64,000 nucleotides of DNA from Kineococcus terrestris (lineage in GTDB: Bacteria > Actinomycetota > Actinomycetes > Actinomycetales > Kineococcaceae): NCBI RefSeq assembly GCF_041020765.1, contig NZ_JBEUEJ010000022.1; one strand, given 5' to 3'. Of this stretch, positions 35,335 through 44,123 are shown one piece after another; the stretch's first letter is position 1, and every line of letters starts with the position of its first letter. The notes below the pieces were generated by a model, which did not search any database, was not told the origin of the DNA, and worked only from the letters and a program-made list of their open reading frames with translations. The position numbers and the translations under genes were made by a program.

Positions 35335-36129
35335 TCAGCCGCGCAGGTCGGCCAGGGCCGCGAGCAGCGCCGCGACCTCCCGCGGGTCGGCCACCCGCGC
35401 GCCGGCGGCCGTCTCGCCCTCGCCCACCTTCACGCCCAGGTCCCCGGCCGCCGGGTCCAGCACCGCGAAGGCGTCCTCGTCGGTGACGTCGTCGCCGGCG
35501 AAGAACACCGCCTCCACGGGCGCGCCGTCGGCGGACAGGCGCTCGCGCAGCCGCCGCAGCCCGCCCCCCTTGCCCAGCGGCACCGCGCCGATCTCCACGA
35601 CCTCCTTGCCGCGCAGCGCGTGCGCGCCCGGCAGGGCCGCCGGCCCGGCCAGCGCCGCCTCCGCCGCCTCCTGCGCGACGGGCCGCTCGGCGGTGCGGGT
35701 GTGCAGGACCACCGACATCGGCTTGCGCTCCACCCGCACCCCCGGGTGCGTCGCGGCGATCGACTCCACCCGGTCGACCAGGCGCTCCAGCAGGGCCGCC
35801 TCCTGCGGCGACAGGGCCGCCGCACCGCCCTCCAGCGAGCTCTGCGTGCCGTGCCCGCCCACCAGCACCACCCCGGCGGGCGGCTGCGCGCACGCCGCCA
35901 GATCGTCGATGTCCCGCCCGGAGACCAGCGCGACGTCGGTGCGGCCGGGGTCGACGAGGCGCCGCAGCGCCTGCGCGGCCTCCGGGGTCGCGCGCGCCGC
36001 GGCGGGGTCGTCGACGATCGGGGCCAGCACGCCGTCGAAGTCGAGCGCGACGAGCACCCGCCCGCGCGCGGCGAACCCCTCCAGGCCGGGCACGGTCACC
36101 GGGACGCCCGCGCCGCTCACGCCGCTCAC
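35335..36129 (-). CDS. otsB: Trehalose-6-phosphate phosphatase
   Basis: This enzyme dephosphorylates trehalose-6-phosphate to trehalose. The 264-aa HAD-family protein has motif I DFDGVLAPI, SGRDIDDL, GGHGTQ, and motif IV GDDVTDEDAF. The GTG at 36129 overlaps the otsA stop (GTGA); a second in-frame GTG at 36120 is also possible. It forms a two-gene trehalose operon with otsA. Confidence 0.94.
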   Translation of the reverse strand: MSGVSGAGVPVTVPGLEGFAARGRVLVALDFDGVLAPIVDDPAAARATPEAAQALRRLVDPGRTDVALVSGRDIDDLAACAQPPAGVVLVGGHGTQSSLEGGAAALSPQEAALLERLVDRVESIAATHPGVRVERKPMSVVLHTRTAERPVAQEAAEAALAGPAALPGAHALRGKEVVEIGAVPLGKGGGLRRLRERLSADGAPVEAVFFAGDDVTDEDAFAVLDPAAGDLGVKVGEGETAAGARVADPREVAALLAALADLRG

Positions 36130-37586
36130 TCCGTCGCCTCCTCCGCGCTGCGCGCGATCTCCGCCGCCTTGGCCGTCCGGTCCCCGGGCACGTGCTCGGC
36201 CAGCGCGTCCAGGAACGAGGCCGCCCACCGCTGCACGTCGTGGTCGGCCACCCGCCGGCGCAGGGAGCGCATCCGCCGCCCCGCCTCGCGCGGCGACATC
36301 CGCAGCGCCTTGACGATCGTGTCCTTGAGCCCGGTGATGTCGTGCGGGTTCACCATGAGCGCCTGCCCGAGCTCGTCGGCCGCGCCCGTGAACTCCGAGA
36401 GCACCAGCACCCCGCGCTCGTCGTGGCGGGAGGCCACGTACTCCTTGGCGACGAGGTTCATCCCGTCGCGCAGAGCCGTGACGAGCATGACGTCGGCGGC
36501 CAGGAACAGCGCCGCCATCTCCTCGCGGCCGTAGGAGTGGTGCAGGTAGTGCACCGCGGTGTTCGCGATGGTCGAGTGGGTGCCGTTGATGCGCCCCACC
36601 GTCACCTCGACGTCCTGGCGCAGCTGCTGGTACTGCTCCACGCGCTCGCGGCTGGGGGTGGCCACCTGCACCAGCGAGGCCTCCGCGACGTCGATGCGCT
36701 CGTCGTCCAGCAGCTCCTCGAACGCCTTGAGCCGGTGCAGGATCCCCTTGGTGTAGTCGAGCCGGTCCACGCCCAGCAGCACGTGCTCGGGGTTGCCCAG
36801 GTCCCGGCGGATCTCCGCCGCGCGCGCCCGCACGTCCTCGCGCTGGGCCAGCTCGTCCAGGGCCGCGAAGTCGATGGAGATGGGGAAGGACGCCGCCCGC
36901 ACCTCCCGGCCGCCCTCGGCGTCCAGCCGCACCCGGCCGGCGCGCGCCGGCAGGTTGCTGGTGCGCCGGCAGGCGCGGGCGAAGTTCCCGGCGTCGGCGG
37001 CGCGCTGGAAGCCGATGAGGTCGGCGCCCAGCAGGCCCTCCACGATCGCCTTGCGCCACGGCAGCTGCGCGAAGATCTCGAACGGCGGGAACGGGATGTG
37101 GTTGAAGAACCCGATCGCCAGGTCGGGGCGCAGGCGGCGCAGCATCCGCGGCACCAGCTGCAGCTGGTAGTCCTGCACCCACACCGTGGCGCCCTGCGAG
37201 GCCTGCTCGGCGGCCGCCTGCGCGAACCGCTCGTTGACGCGCACGTACGCCTCCCACCAGCTGCGGTGGTAGCCGGGCGCGACGATCACGTCGTGGTACA
37301 GCGGCCACAGCGTGCCGTTGGAGAAGCCCTCGTAGTAGTCCTCGACCTCCTGCTCGGACAGGCCGATCGGCACGCAGCGCACGCCCTCCGCGTCGAAGGG
37401 CTCCGGGGCGTCGCCGGGGGTGCCGGCCCAGCCGACCCAGGCGCCGTCCTCGCGCTGCATCACCGGTTCCAGGGCGGTCACCAGGCCGCCGGGGCTGCGC
37501 CGCCAGGACGTCGAGCCGTCCGGTTCCTCCACGCGGTCCACGGGGAGGCGGTTGGCCACCACCACCAGGTCGTAGTCGCCGGCCAT
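36126..37586 (-). CDS. otsA: Trehalose-6-phosphate synthase
   Basis: This GT20 enzyme joins a nucleotide-activated glucose with glucose-6-phosphate. The 486-aa protein has ANRLPVDR and RSPGGLVTALEP near the N-terminus, VWVQDYQLQLVP, FFNHIPFPPFEIF, GVDRLDYTKGI, and ALRDGMNLVAKEYVA. The ATG at 37586 follows an AGGAGGACT ribosome-binding site. Longer upstream starts only add low-complexity residues. Trehalose serves as a stress protectant and reserve. Confidence 0.96.
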   Translation of the reverse strand: MAGDYDLVVVANRLPVDRVEEPDGSTSWRRSPGGLVTALEPVMQREDGAWVGWAGTPGDAPEPFDAEGVRCVPIGLSEQEVEDYYEGFSNGTLWPLYHDVIVAPGYHRSWWEAYVRVNERFAQAAAEQASQGATVWVQDYQLQLVPRMLRRLRPDLAIGFFNHIPFPPFEIFAQLPWRKAIVEGLLGADLIGFQRAADAGNFARACRRTSNLPARAGRVRLDAEGGREVRAASFPISIDFAALDELAQREDVRARAAEIRRDLGNPEHVLLGVDRLDYTKGILHRLKAFEELLDDERIDVAEASLVQVATPSRERVEQYQQLRQDVEVTVGRINGTHSTIANTAVHYLHHSYGREEMAALFLAADVMLVTALRDGMNLVAKEYVASRHDERGVLVLSEFTGAADELGQALMVNPHDITGLKDTIVKALRMSPREAGRRMRSLRRRVADHDVQRWAASFLDALAEHVPGDRTAKAAEIARSAEEATE

Positions 37587-37761
37587 CGGGGAGTCCTCCT
37601 CGGGGTAGCTCGCGGCGACCCTACCCGCCGTGCCCACCGCCCACCCCTCGTGAGCGCCCCGCGCACCGCCCGCGCACCGCCCGCGCACCGCACGGGCACC
37701 GCCCGTCCCGGGGGCGCCGAGCGCCGGGGCGCCCGCGGCCCGCTGCCGTACCGTGGTGGTC

Positions 37762-39756
37762 GTGGTCACCCCCTACCCGCGGTCGCCGGACACCGCGCCC
37801 ACGCGCGCGGTCCCGCGGGACGGCGCCGCGCCCGGCGCGGACGGCCACGCGCGGGAGGGCCACCCGCAGGACGCGACCACCGGCTGGGGCGCCCGCGCCG
37901 GCGGCCACCCGCTCGAGCCGGGCTCGCGGCTGGGCGCCTACCGCCTCGACCACGTCGTCGGCGAGGGCGGCATGGGCGTGGTGTGGCTGGCGCTGGACGC
38001 CGAGCACCGCGCCGTCGCGCTGAAGGTGCTGCGCCCGCACATCGCCGCCGACCCCTCGGCCCGCCACCGCCTGGCGCGCGAGGTCGCCACCCTGGAGCGG
38101 GTCCGCTCCCCGCGCGTGGCCGAGGTCCTCACCGCCGACGTCGACGGCCCCTTCCCGCACCTGGTCACCCGGTACGTGCCCGGCAAGCCGCTGGACGCCG
38201 TCGTGGAGGCCCGCGGGCCGCTGCGCGGGACGGCGCTGCGCGACCTCGGGCACGGGCTGGCGGAGGCCCTGCGCGCCATCCACGCCGCCGGTGTCGTGCA
38301 CCGCGACCTCAAGCCCGGCAACGTCCTGCTGCTGGACGGCCTGCCCGTCGTCATCGACTTCGGCATCGCGCACGTCGCCGACGACGTGCGCCTGACCTCC
38401 ACCGGCCTGGTGATGGGCACCCCCGGCTACCTGTCGCCGGAGGTCGTGGCCGGGGGCGTCGTCTCGGCCGCCACCGACTGGTGGGGCTGGGCGGCGACCG
38501 TCGCGTACGCGGCCAGCGGGCGCCCGCCCTTCGGTCGCGGGCCCATGGAGGTCGTCCTGGACCGGGTGCGCCGCGCCGACGTGGACCTGACCGGGGTGCC
38601 CGCCCACCTGCGCGACGCGGTGGGCTCGGCGCTCGCGGTCAACCCGGCCCACCGGCCCGCCCCCGACGACCTGCTCGCCGCGCTGGACGGCGCGACCGGC
38701 GCCGCCGGCGCCACCACCGGCGGGGCGCGCCCCGCCGCCGGTCCGCCCACGGTCGTCGTCGACCCCTCCTCGGCGCCGCTCCCAGGGGCGCCGGCCGGTG
38801 CGAGCCCGGAGCCGCCGCGCTCGCGCTTCCACGCGATCATCGAGGACCCGCACGAGGCGGCCACCCGGCAGCACCCCGTCGTCCCGCCCGCGGGCCACGA
38901 CCCCCGGGGCACCGGCGACCACGCCGCGGACCGCACCACCGTGCTGCCGCCCGTGCGCGACGCCGGGCCCACCCGCGCCGTCCCGGGCCCGCCGCCCGCC
39001 CCGCCGGGCCGGTGGGGCCAGCGCCCGCAGCCGGCCCAGCAGGCCCAGCAGGCGCCCCCCGGCTGGATACCGCGCGTGCCGGGCCCGGACGCCGCCCGCG
39101 CCCCCGCGCCCCAGGGCCCGCCGGGCGGGCCGGCCGCGCGCGCCCCGCGTCCCGGGCCCGCCGCCCGGCCGATGGGCACCGACGGCCAGCCGGCCCGCCC
39201 GCAGCGCACGTGGACCCTGCTCGTCGGACTGCTGGCCCTGCTCGGGGTGATCGCCGTCGCGCCCACCGCCGGGGCGATCACCGCGGTCGCGCTCGGCGTG
39301 CTCGCCCGCACGGTCGACCGCGCCGCGGCCCGGCTGTTCCGCCGCCGCTGGGAGGCGGGCCCGCGCGCCAGCGACGCCTGGGCGGTGGGCCTGAGCGCCC
39401 CGTGGCTGGTGCTGCGCGCGGCGCTGTCGACGGCGCTGGCCTCGGTCGTCCCGCTGCTGGTGGCCGCCAGCGTCGCCTTCATCGGCGGCAGCGTCACCGC
39501 GAGCGCCCCCGACCGGCCGCTGCTCCTGGCCCTCGGCGGCCTCGCCGGCCTGCTGACCGCGTGGTGGGGGCCGGGCAGCCGGTCCCTGCAGCGCGGTGCC
39601 CGCGCGGCCGTGCGCGGCGTCCTGCGCGGGGAACGCGAGACCGGCGCCGCGCTGGCCGTCCTGGGCCTGGTGGCCGTGGCGTCCCTCGTGGTGGTGCTGG
39701 GCGGGACGAGCCCCGACTGGTGGCCGCTGCCGGGCTCGCCGTTCACCACCTGGTGA
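37762..39756 (+). CDS. Membrane-anchored Ser/Thr protein kinase
   Basis: The roughly 664-aa protein has a kinase domain near residues 60-310 with a Gly loop (GEGGMGVVW), catalytic Lys (VALKVL), HRDLKPGN, DFG (VIDFGIAHV) and GTPGYLSPE. A Pro/Ala-rich linker of about 170 aa follows, then four or more hydrophobic helices at the C-terminus (TLLVGLLALLGVIAVAPTAGA and others). It has no PASTA or other extracellular sensor domain. A -10-like TACCGT (37749-37754) lies 7 nt before the GTG at 37762, favouring that start over GTG 37753/37756. Substrates are unknown. Confidence 0.87.
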   Translation: MVTPYPRSPDTAPTRAVPRDGAAPGADGHAREGHPQDATTGWGARAGGHPLEPGSRLGAYRLDHVVGEGGMGVVWLALDAEHRAVALKVLRPHIAADPSARHRLAREVATLERVRSPRVAEVLTADVDGPFPHLVTRYVPGKPLDAVVEARGPLRGTALRDLGHGLAEALRAIHAAGVVHRDLKPGNVLLLDGLPVVIDFGIAHVADDVRLTSTGLVMGTPGYLSPEVVAGGVVSAATDWWGWAATVAYAASGRPPFGRGPMEVVLDRVRRADVDLTGVPAHLRDAVGSALAVNPAHRPAPDDLLAALDGATGAAGATTGGARPAAGPPTVVVDPSSAPLPGAPAGASPEPPRSRFHAIIEDPHEAATRQHPVVPPAGHDPRGTGDHAADRTTVLPPVRDAGPTRAVPGPPPAPPGRWGQRPQPAQQAQQAPPGWIPRVPGPDAARAPAPQGPPGGPAARAPRPGPAARPMGTDGQPARPQRTWTLLVGLLALLGVIAVAPTAGAITAVALGVLARTVDRAAARLFRRRWEAGPRASDAWAVGLSAPWLVLRAALSTALASVVPLLVAASVAFIGGSVTASAPDRPLLLALGGLAGLLTAWWGPGSRSLQRGARAAVRGVLRGERETGAALAVLGLVAVASLVVVLGGTSPDWWPLPGSPFTTW

Positions 39757-40076
39757 CGTCCTCGGCGCGCGGGGACCTGCGCTCCGTGCTCGTCTAGAAG
39801 TCGCCTGCAACCCGACGGGCTTCTCGACCGGGTCCGTCCCGCGAGGGCCGGCAGGCACCACCCGTCCGACCCCGCCGCGGCGCGACCCGTCACGCACCAC
39901 GACGGGAAGGACGTCCCACGGCCTCGCACGACCCCCACCGCCCCGACACGGGCAGCACCGCCGGCACCTCCGGCACCACCCGGACCGCCGCCGACCGCGG
40001 TTCCGTCGTCCGCGACGACCGCCGCGCCGCCCCCGGCGGCCTGGCCGTCGCCGCCGCCGGCATCCTCGTCTTCAAC
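39757..40076 (+). other. Interval without a canonical start; probable 5' end of next gene
   Basis: The first 150 bases show no feature that I can support. From about 39918 the frame of the next gene is already open and encodes a plausible hydrophilic tail and a membrane helix (GGLAVAAAGILVFN). So the second half of this interval is probably coding, although it has no ATG, GTG or TTG. Confidence 0.5.
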
Positions 40077-40469
40077 GTGGCCCCGTTCTTCGACTGGGTC
40101 ACCTTCGAGGGTTCCGACGTCGGCCGGGTCGGCTACGAGACCGACTCGCTGGTCCCCTTCACCGCCTACCTGGGCCTGGGCCTGCTGCTGGCGATGCTCT
40201 ACGCCCGCGGCCGCGCCCGCCGCGGCCAGCACCGCGGTCTGACGCTGGTGTCCATGGCCGTCGGCCTGGCCGCCACGGTCCAGTGCGTCGCCTTCGCCCT
40301 GAACCCGATGGGCGGGCTGGAGCGCGGCGACGCGCTGAACCCGGCGATCGGCGTCTTCACCGGCATCGTCGGTGCCGCGCTGTGGTCGATCGGCTCCGGC
40401 CTGCTCGCCAAGGAGGTCGAGGGCGACGACGAGCGCGCCGACTCGGTGCAGCTGCCGCGCGGTCACTGA
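40077..40469 (+). CDS. Small polytopic membrane protein
   Basis: From the first canonical start (GTG 40077) the product is 130 aa with helices AYLGLGLLLAMLYA, LTLVSMAVGLAATVQCVAFAL and IGVFTGIVGAALWSIGSGLLA. The same open frame runs upstream and encodes another helix. An ideal GGAAGGA ribosome-binding site (39905-39911) is followed 6 nt later by ACG (39918). The native protein may be about 183 aa with an ACG start, or a start codon may be miscalled here. The function is unknown. Confidence 0.65.
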   Translation: MAPFFDWVTFEGSDVGRVGYETDSLVPFTAYLGLGLLLAMLYARGRARRGQHRGLTLVSMAVGLAATVQCVAFALNPMGGLERGDALNPAIGVFTGIVGAALWSIGSGLLAKEVEGDDERADSVQLPRGH

Positions 40470-40481
40470 CCCGTACGACCC

Positions 40482-40523
40482 CGACGCGCGCGACCCCCGG
40501 CGAGGCCGGGGGCGCGCGCGTCG
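40482..40523. terminator. Bidirectional terminator
   Basis: CGACGCGCGCG-A-CCCCCGG (40482-40500), loop CGAGG, and the complementary right arm 40506-40523 form an 18-bp stem with one bulged A. It sits between convergent genes (membrane protein and lactonase), so it probably ends the long sugar operon. Confidence 0.85.
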
Positions 40524-40538
40524 CGCTGTCCGGGCCCC

Positions 40539-41570
40539 TCAGGGCAGGACCACCACGCAGACGGGGCTCGGGGTGCGGGCGCGCACGCGCGCCGCGCCCA
40601 GCCGGCCCGCCTCGTCGACGCCGACCTCGACGACGTCGTGACCGCGCTCGTGCGCGACGAGCAGGGTGTCCCCGCCGGGCCCGGCCGCGGCGAACCGCGG
40701 GACGGCGCCGCCGCGGCTGACCCGCACGGGCCGCAGGTCCCCGCTGGCGGGGTCCACGGCGAAGGAGGCCACGCTGTCGTGGCCGCGGTTGGTGACGTGG
40801 ACGCTGCTGCCGCCGCGCGCGACGACGACGGCGGCGGGCGTGTTGCCGGCCGGGTCGGCGCCGGCGGGCAGCGTGGGCAGCACCTGCACGCGCACGGGCA
40901 CGGCGCCGGAGGTGTCGAGCACCGTCACCGAGCTGGACAGCTCGTCGGCCACGTACAGCCGCGGCAGCCGCGGGTGGGCGGCCGCGTGGCGGGGGCCCGA
41001 GCCCGGCAGCGCCTCGACGACCTGCCGCACCTCCAGCCCGCCCGCGCCGACCTCGAGCAGGAACAGCCGGTCCAGGCCCTTGTCGCACACCCACGCCGCG
41101 CTCGCCGACACCGGCAGCACCTGGTGGGGGTGCGAGGAGGTCTGCTCGACCGGGTGCGGGCCCGGCTCGCCGGGCAGCGTCAGGACGTGCTCGGCGTCGC
41201 CGAGCGTCCCGTCGGCGCGCACGGGCAGCGCCGAGACGGTGCCGGTGGCGTACTCCGCGGTCAGCAGGTGCGGACCCACGAGGGCCGCGTGCGCGGGGTT
41301 GGTACCCCCGCAGGCGGCGGTGCCGAGGCGCTCCAGCAGACCGGTGCCGGGGTCGACGGCGTAGGTGGTGGCGCTGGTGCCGTCGGCGTGGACCGCGTGC
41401 AGGCGGGTGCCGTCCGCGGACGGCACGAGCCAGGACGGGTTGGTCTCCGGGACGGTCTGCAGCGGTTCCCACTCCGCGCCCGGGTCGTCGTGGACGCGGT
41501 GGACGGTCAGGCCGGTGCCGCTGCCGCCCCGGTGGGGGGTGGTGAGGCTGCCGACGTACGCGGTGCTCAG
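40539..41570 (-). CDS. Lactonase-family seven-bladed beta-propeller protein
   Basis: The 343-aa protein resembles Pgl-type 6-phosphogluconolactonases: repeated blades with segments such as NPSWLVPSADGTRLHAVHAD, HPHQVLPVSASAAWVCDKGLDRLFLL, HPRLPRLYVADELSSSVTVL and GSSVHVTNRGHDSVASFAVD. It probably hydrolyses a sugar lactone made by a neighbouring dehydrogenase. The likely start is CTG at 41570, which overlaps the preceding stop (CTGA) and has GAGGGGG 7 nt upstream. GTG 41600 is an in-frame alternative. It is the last gene of the sugar operon. Confidence 0.83.
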   Translation of the reverse strand: MSTAYVGSLTTPHRGGSGTGLTVHRVHDDPGAEWEPLQTVPETNPSWLVPSADGTRLHAVHADGTSATTYAVDPGTGLLERLGTAACGGTNPAHAALVGPHLLTAEYATGTVSALPVRADGTLGDAEHVLTLPGEPGPHPVEQTSSHPHQVLPVSASAAWVCDKGLDRLFLLEVGAGGLEVRQVVEALPGSGPRHAAAHPRLPRLYVADELSSSVTVLDTSGAVPVRVQVLPTLPAGADPAGNTPAAVVVARGGSSVHVTNRGHDSVASFAVDPASGDLRPVRVSRGGAVPRFAAAGPGGDTLLVAHERGHDVVEVGVDEAGRLGAARVRARTPSPVCVVVLP

Positions 41571-42685
41571 GCGCCCGCCCCCTCGGGCACGCGCGCCCAC
41601 GGGGCGCCCGTGCCGTCCATGCGCAGGGCGAACGGGTCGTCGGGGCCGATCTCGCCGCGGCGCACGGTGCGCCCGGTGAACGCCGAGCGGTAGATCGCCG
41701 CGACGAGCTCCAGCGTGCTGCGCGCGTCGGCCAGGGCGACCGGCGGGGTGGCGCCGGCGTCCAGGGCGTCGTGCACGGCGCGGAACTGCGCCTCGTGGCT
41801 GCTGCGCACGCCCCGCGGCTCGCGCGCCCACGCCCGCTGCGCCTCCTCCTCGTGCCCGGGGGCGGGGGTCACGGTGAAGTCGTCGTCGCCGTAGCCGTAC
41901 AGGTGGTGCACCTCCACGGAGGCGTGCTCGAGGTCGAAGCGCAGGATCGTCGTCTCGCGCGGGGAGACCACCGAGTTCACGACCGAGGCGAGCGCGCCGC
42001 CGGCGAAGCGCACGGTGGCCGCCGAGACCTCCTCGGTCCGCGTGGGCCGGGCGCCGCGCGAGGCCATGGCGCTGACCTGCTCCCACGGGCCCAGCACCGA
42101 CAGCAGGACGTCCATCTGGTGGATGCCGTGGCCCATGGTCGGTCCGCCGCCCTCGACCTCGAACGTGCCGCGCCAGGGCACCTCGAAGTAGGCGTCGGGC
42201 CGGTACCACTGGGTCAGGCAGGTGGCCACGAGCGGGCGCCCGAGCGAGCCGTCGGCGACGATCGAGGTCAGCCGCTGCACGCCGGAGCCGAACCGGTGCT
42301 GGGACACCACGGCCACCGAGCCGGTGCTGCGGGCCTCGGCGGCCAGCAGCCGGTCGGTCTCGGTCAGCGAGAGCGCGACGGGCTTCTCCACCACGACGTG
42401 CGCCCCCGCCGCGAGCGCCTGCTCGGCCACCGGCACGTGCGCCGACGGCGGGGTGCAGATGTGCACGACGTCGACCCGCTCGTCGGCGAGGACCTCGGCG
42501 AGGTCGCCCGCCGTGCGCGGCACGTCCCACTCCTGCGCGAACGCCGCGACCCGTGCGGGGTCGACGTCGACGGCGGCGACGATCCGCACGCGGTCCCCGA
42601 GGGCGCGCAGCCCGCGGGCGTGGGCCGCGGCGATGCCGCCGGTGCCGACGACGACGACGTGGCGCGGGCTGGTCGGTGCTGGCAT
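41567..42685 (-). CDS. Gfo/Idh/MocA-family oxidoreductase
   Basis: The 372-aa NAD(P)-dependent dehydrogenase has an N-terminal Rossmann motif (VVVVGTGGIAAAHARGL), the family EKP motif with its catalytic Lys (VVVEKPVALS), and a substrate domain with GGGPTMGHGIHQMDVLL, containing the usual D-x3-H-like catalytic pair region. It probably oxidises an imported sugar or cyclitol. It follows four binding-protein genes and precedes the lactonase. GGGAGAG is 7-8 nt before the ATG. Confidence 0.9.
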   Translation of the reverse strand: MPAPTSPRHVVVVGTGGIAAAHARGLRALGDRVRIVAAVDVDPARVAAFAQEWDVPRTAGDLAEVLADERVDVVHICTPPSAHVPVAEQALAAGAHVVVEKPVALSLTETDRLLAAEARSTGSVAVVSQHRFGSGVQRLTSIVADGSLGRPLVATCLTQWYRPDAYFEVPWRGTFEVEGGGPTMGHGIHQMDVLLSVLGPWEQVSAMASRGARPTRTEEVSAATVRFAGGALASVVNSVVSPRETTILRFDLEHASVEVHHLYGYGDDDFTVTPAPGHEEEAQRAWAREPRGVRSSHEAQFRAVHDALDAGATPPVALADARSTLELVAAIYRSAFTGRTVRRGEIGPDDPFALRMDGTGAPWARVPEGAGA

Positions 42686-42741
42686 CAGTGGTCTCTCCCG
42701 GGTGGTGCGGTGGTGGTCGTGCCGGTGGGTGCTGCCGGTGC

Positions 42742-44082
42742 TCAGGCGGACTCGACGGACGCGGTCAGCTCGTCCACGAGGCCCTGCGCGGCGCCGGCCG
42801 GTTCCTGCCGGCCGAACAGGACGTCGGTGCCGTAGCGCAGGACGGTGGCCTGCACGGCGCTGGCGCCCTTGGGCGCGCTCGTCGGCATGGGACCGACGAC
42901 GTCGCGCAGGGAGTCGACGTAGCTCACGGCGAGCGCGTCGGTCTCCGACAGCTGCGGGACGATCCGCTCGCGGATCTCCGGGTTGGCGGGGATGCCGCGC
43001 TCGGTGAGCATGATGTCGCCCGCGGTCGTGGAGTTCTCCAGGTAGTCCACGAACCGCGCGGCGGCCTCGGGGTACCGCGTCCGCGCGGAGATCGACCAGT
43101 ACATGGCGGCCTTGTAGAACAGGCCGCTGTCCCCGCCGGCGTTCTGGCGCGGCGGGCGCAGCAGGGCCAGCGGCGAGCCGTGGGCGTTGGTGAACGCGGT
43201 GACCTGGGTGGCCCAGATGCCCTGCATGCCGATGGTGCCGGTCGCCATGCCGGACTGGTCCAGGCCGAGGGTCTGGCTCTCGACCGCCAGCGAGGCGGGG
43301 GTGGCGGCCCCGCTCTCGATGGTGCGCAGGTGGTACTCCCACCAGGAGGCGACGACCTCCGGGTCGAGGGTGACGGTGCCGGAGCGGTCGTAGAAGTCGT
43401 TGCCCAGCTGCTGGCCCCACAGCGCCAGCCCCGGCTCGTCCAGGCCCCCGGCGGACAGGCCGTAGGTGCCCGACGGTCCGGCCTGGGTGATGGCCGCCCC
43501 GAGGCGCTCGTAGTCGTCCCACGTCCACGCCAGGTCGTCGGGCAGCTCCTGCCCCGCGGCGGCGAAGAGCTCGGGGTTGGCGATGACCGCGTGCGGGACG
43601 ATGCCGTTGACCAGGCCGAACAGCCCCTCGTCGGTCTGCCCGGTCGACAGGTCCTGGGGGTCGATGAGGCTGGTGTCGATGCCCTCGACCTGGGACAGGT
43701 CGAGCAGGGCGCCGCGGTCGGCGTAGGAGCGCAGCTGGATGACGTCCATCTGGATGACGTCGGGGGCGTCGTTGGCGGCCACCGTGGTCGCCAGCTTGTC
43801 CCAGTACCCGGACCACTCGGTGTACTCGCCGGTGACGCGGATGTCGGGGTTCTCGGCGTTGAAGGCGTCGATGACCTCCTGCGTCGCGCGGTGCCGGGTG
43901 TCCGAGCCCCACCAGGTGAAGCGCAGCTCGGCCGGGCCGGAGGACCCGCCGGAACCGCCCGCGCCGCAGGCGGTCAGGGCGGCGGCGCCCGCGGCGGCGG
44001 CGCCGAGGCCGACCGCCCGCCGGGACGGGTGGCGTCCTGCGCTGGTGCCCGCGCTGGTGCTCGTCGTGCCGCTGGTGTCCAC
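42742..44082 (-). CDS. Sugar ABC solute-binding lipoprotein, paralogue 1 of 4
   Basis: This CUT1-type family 1 binding protein (446 aa from GTG 44082) has a Tat-like SRRAVG motif and lipobox LTAC (Cys39), so it is probably exported folded and lipidated. The N-lobe shares FTWWGSDTRH, EWSGYWDKLATTVAANDAPD and LRSYADRGALLDL with the next three genes. The ligand-facing middle part differs (ALWGQQLGNDFYDRSG). I chose GTG 44082 because GGGGAG lies 8 nt upstream. A GTG at 44127, overlapping the previous stop, is possible. It most resembles paralogue 2. Confidence 0.92.
   Translation of the reverse strand: MDTSGTTSTSAGTSAGRHPSRRAVGLGAAAAGAAALTACGAGGSGGSSGPAELRFTWWGSDTRHRATQEVIDAFNAENPDIRVTGEYTEWSGYWDKLATTVAANDAPDVIQMDVIQLRSYADRGALLDLSQVEGIDTSLIDPQDLSTGQTDEGLFGLVNGIVPHAVIANPELFAAAGQELPDDLAWTWDDYERLGAAITQAGPSGTYGLSAGGLDEPGLALWGQQLGNDFYDRSGTVTLDPEVVASWWEYHLRTIESGAATPASLAVESQTLGLDQSGMATGTIGMQGIWATQVTAFTNAHGSPLALLRPPRQNAGGDSGLFYKAAMYWSISARTRYPEAAARFVDYLENSTTAGDIMLTERGIPANPEIRERIVPQLSETDALAVSYVDSLRDVVGPMPTSAPKGASAVQATVLRYGTDVLFGRQEPAGAAQGLVDELTASVESA
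43703..43734. repeat. 32-bp identical segment, one copy in each of the four binding-protein genes
   Basis: The same 32 bases occur at 43703-43734, 45079-45110, 46491-46522 and 47887-47918, that is, once per solute-binding protein gene at spacings of about 1.4 kb. They encode the LRSYADRGALL segment on the minus strand. They are identical even at synonymous positions while the flanks have diverged. Confidence 0.9.
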
Positions 44083-44123
44083 GTCGTCGGCTCCCCGTGT
44101 CGGTCGTGCCCGGTCGGTGGCGC

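Noticed and set aside
36192..39797. Very long open frames overlapping otsA and the Ser/Thr kinase, and similar ones opposite ppk (2380-4803) and pstS (95-1306)
   Set aside because: Very GC-rich DNA leaves few stops in any frame; these translations are Arg/Gly/Val-rich without motifs and lie over well-supported genes.
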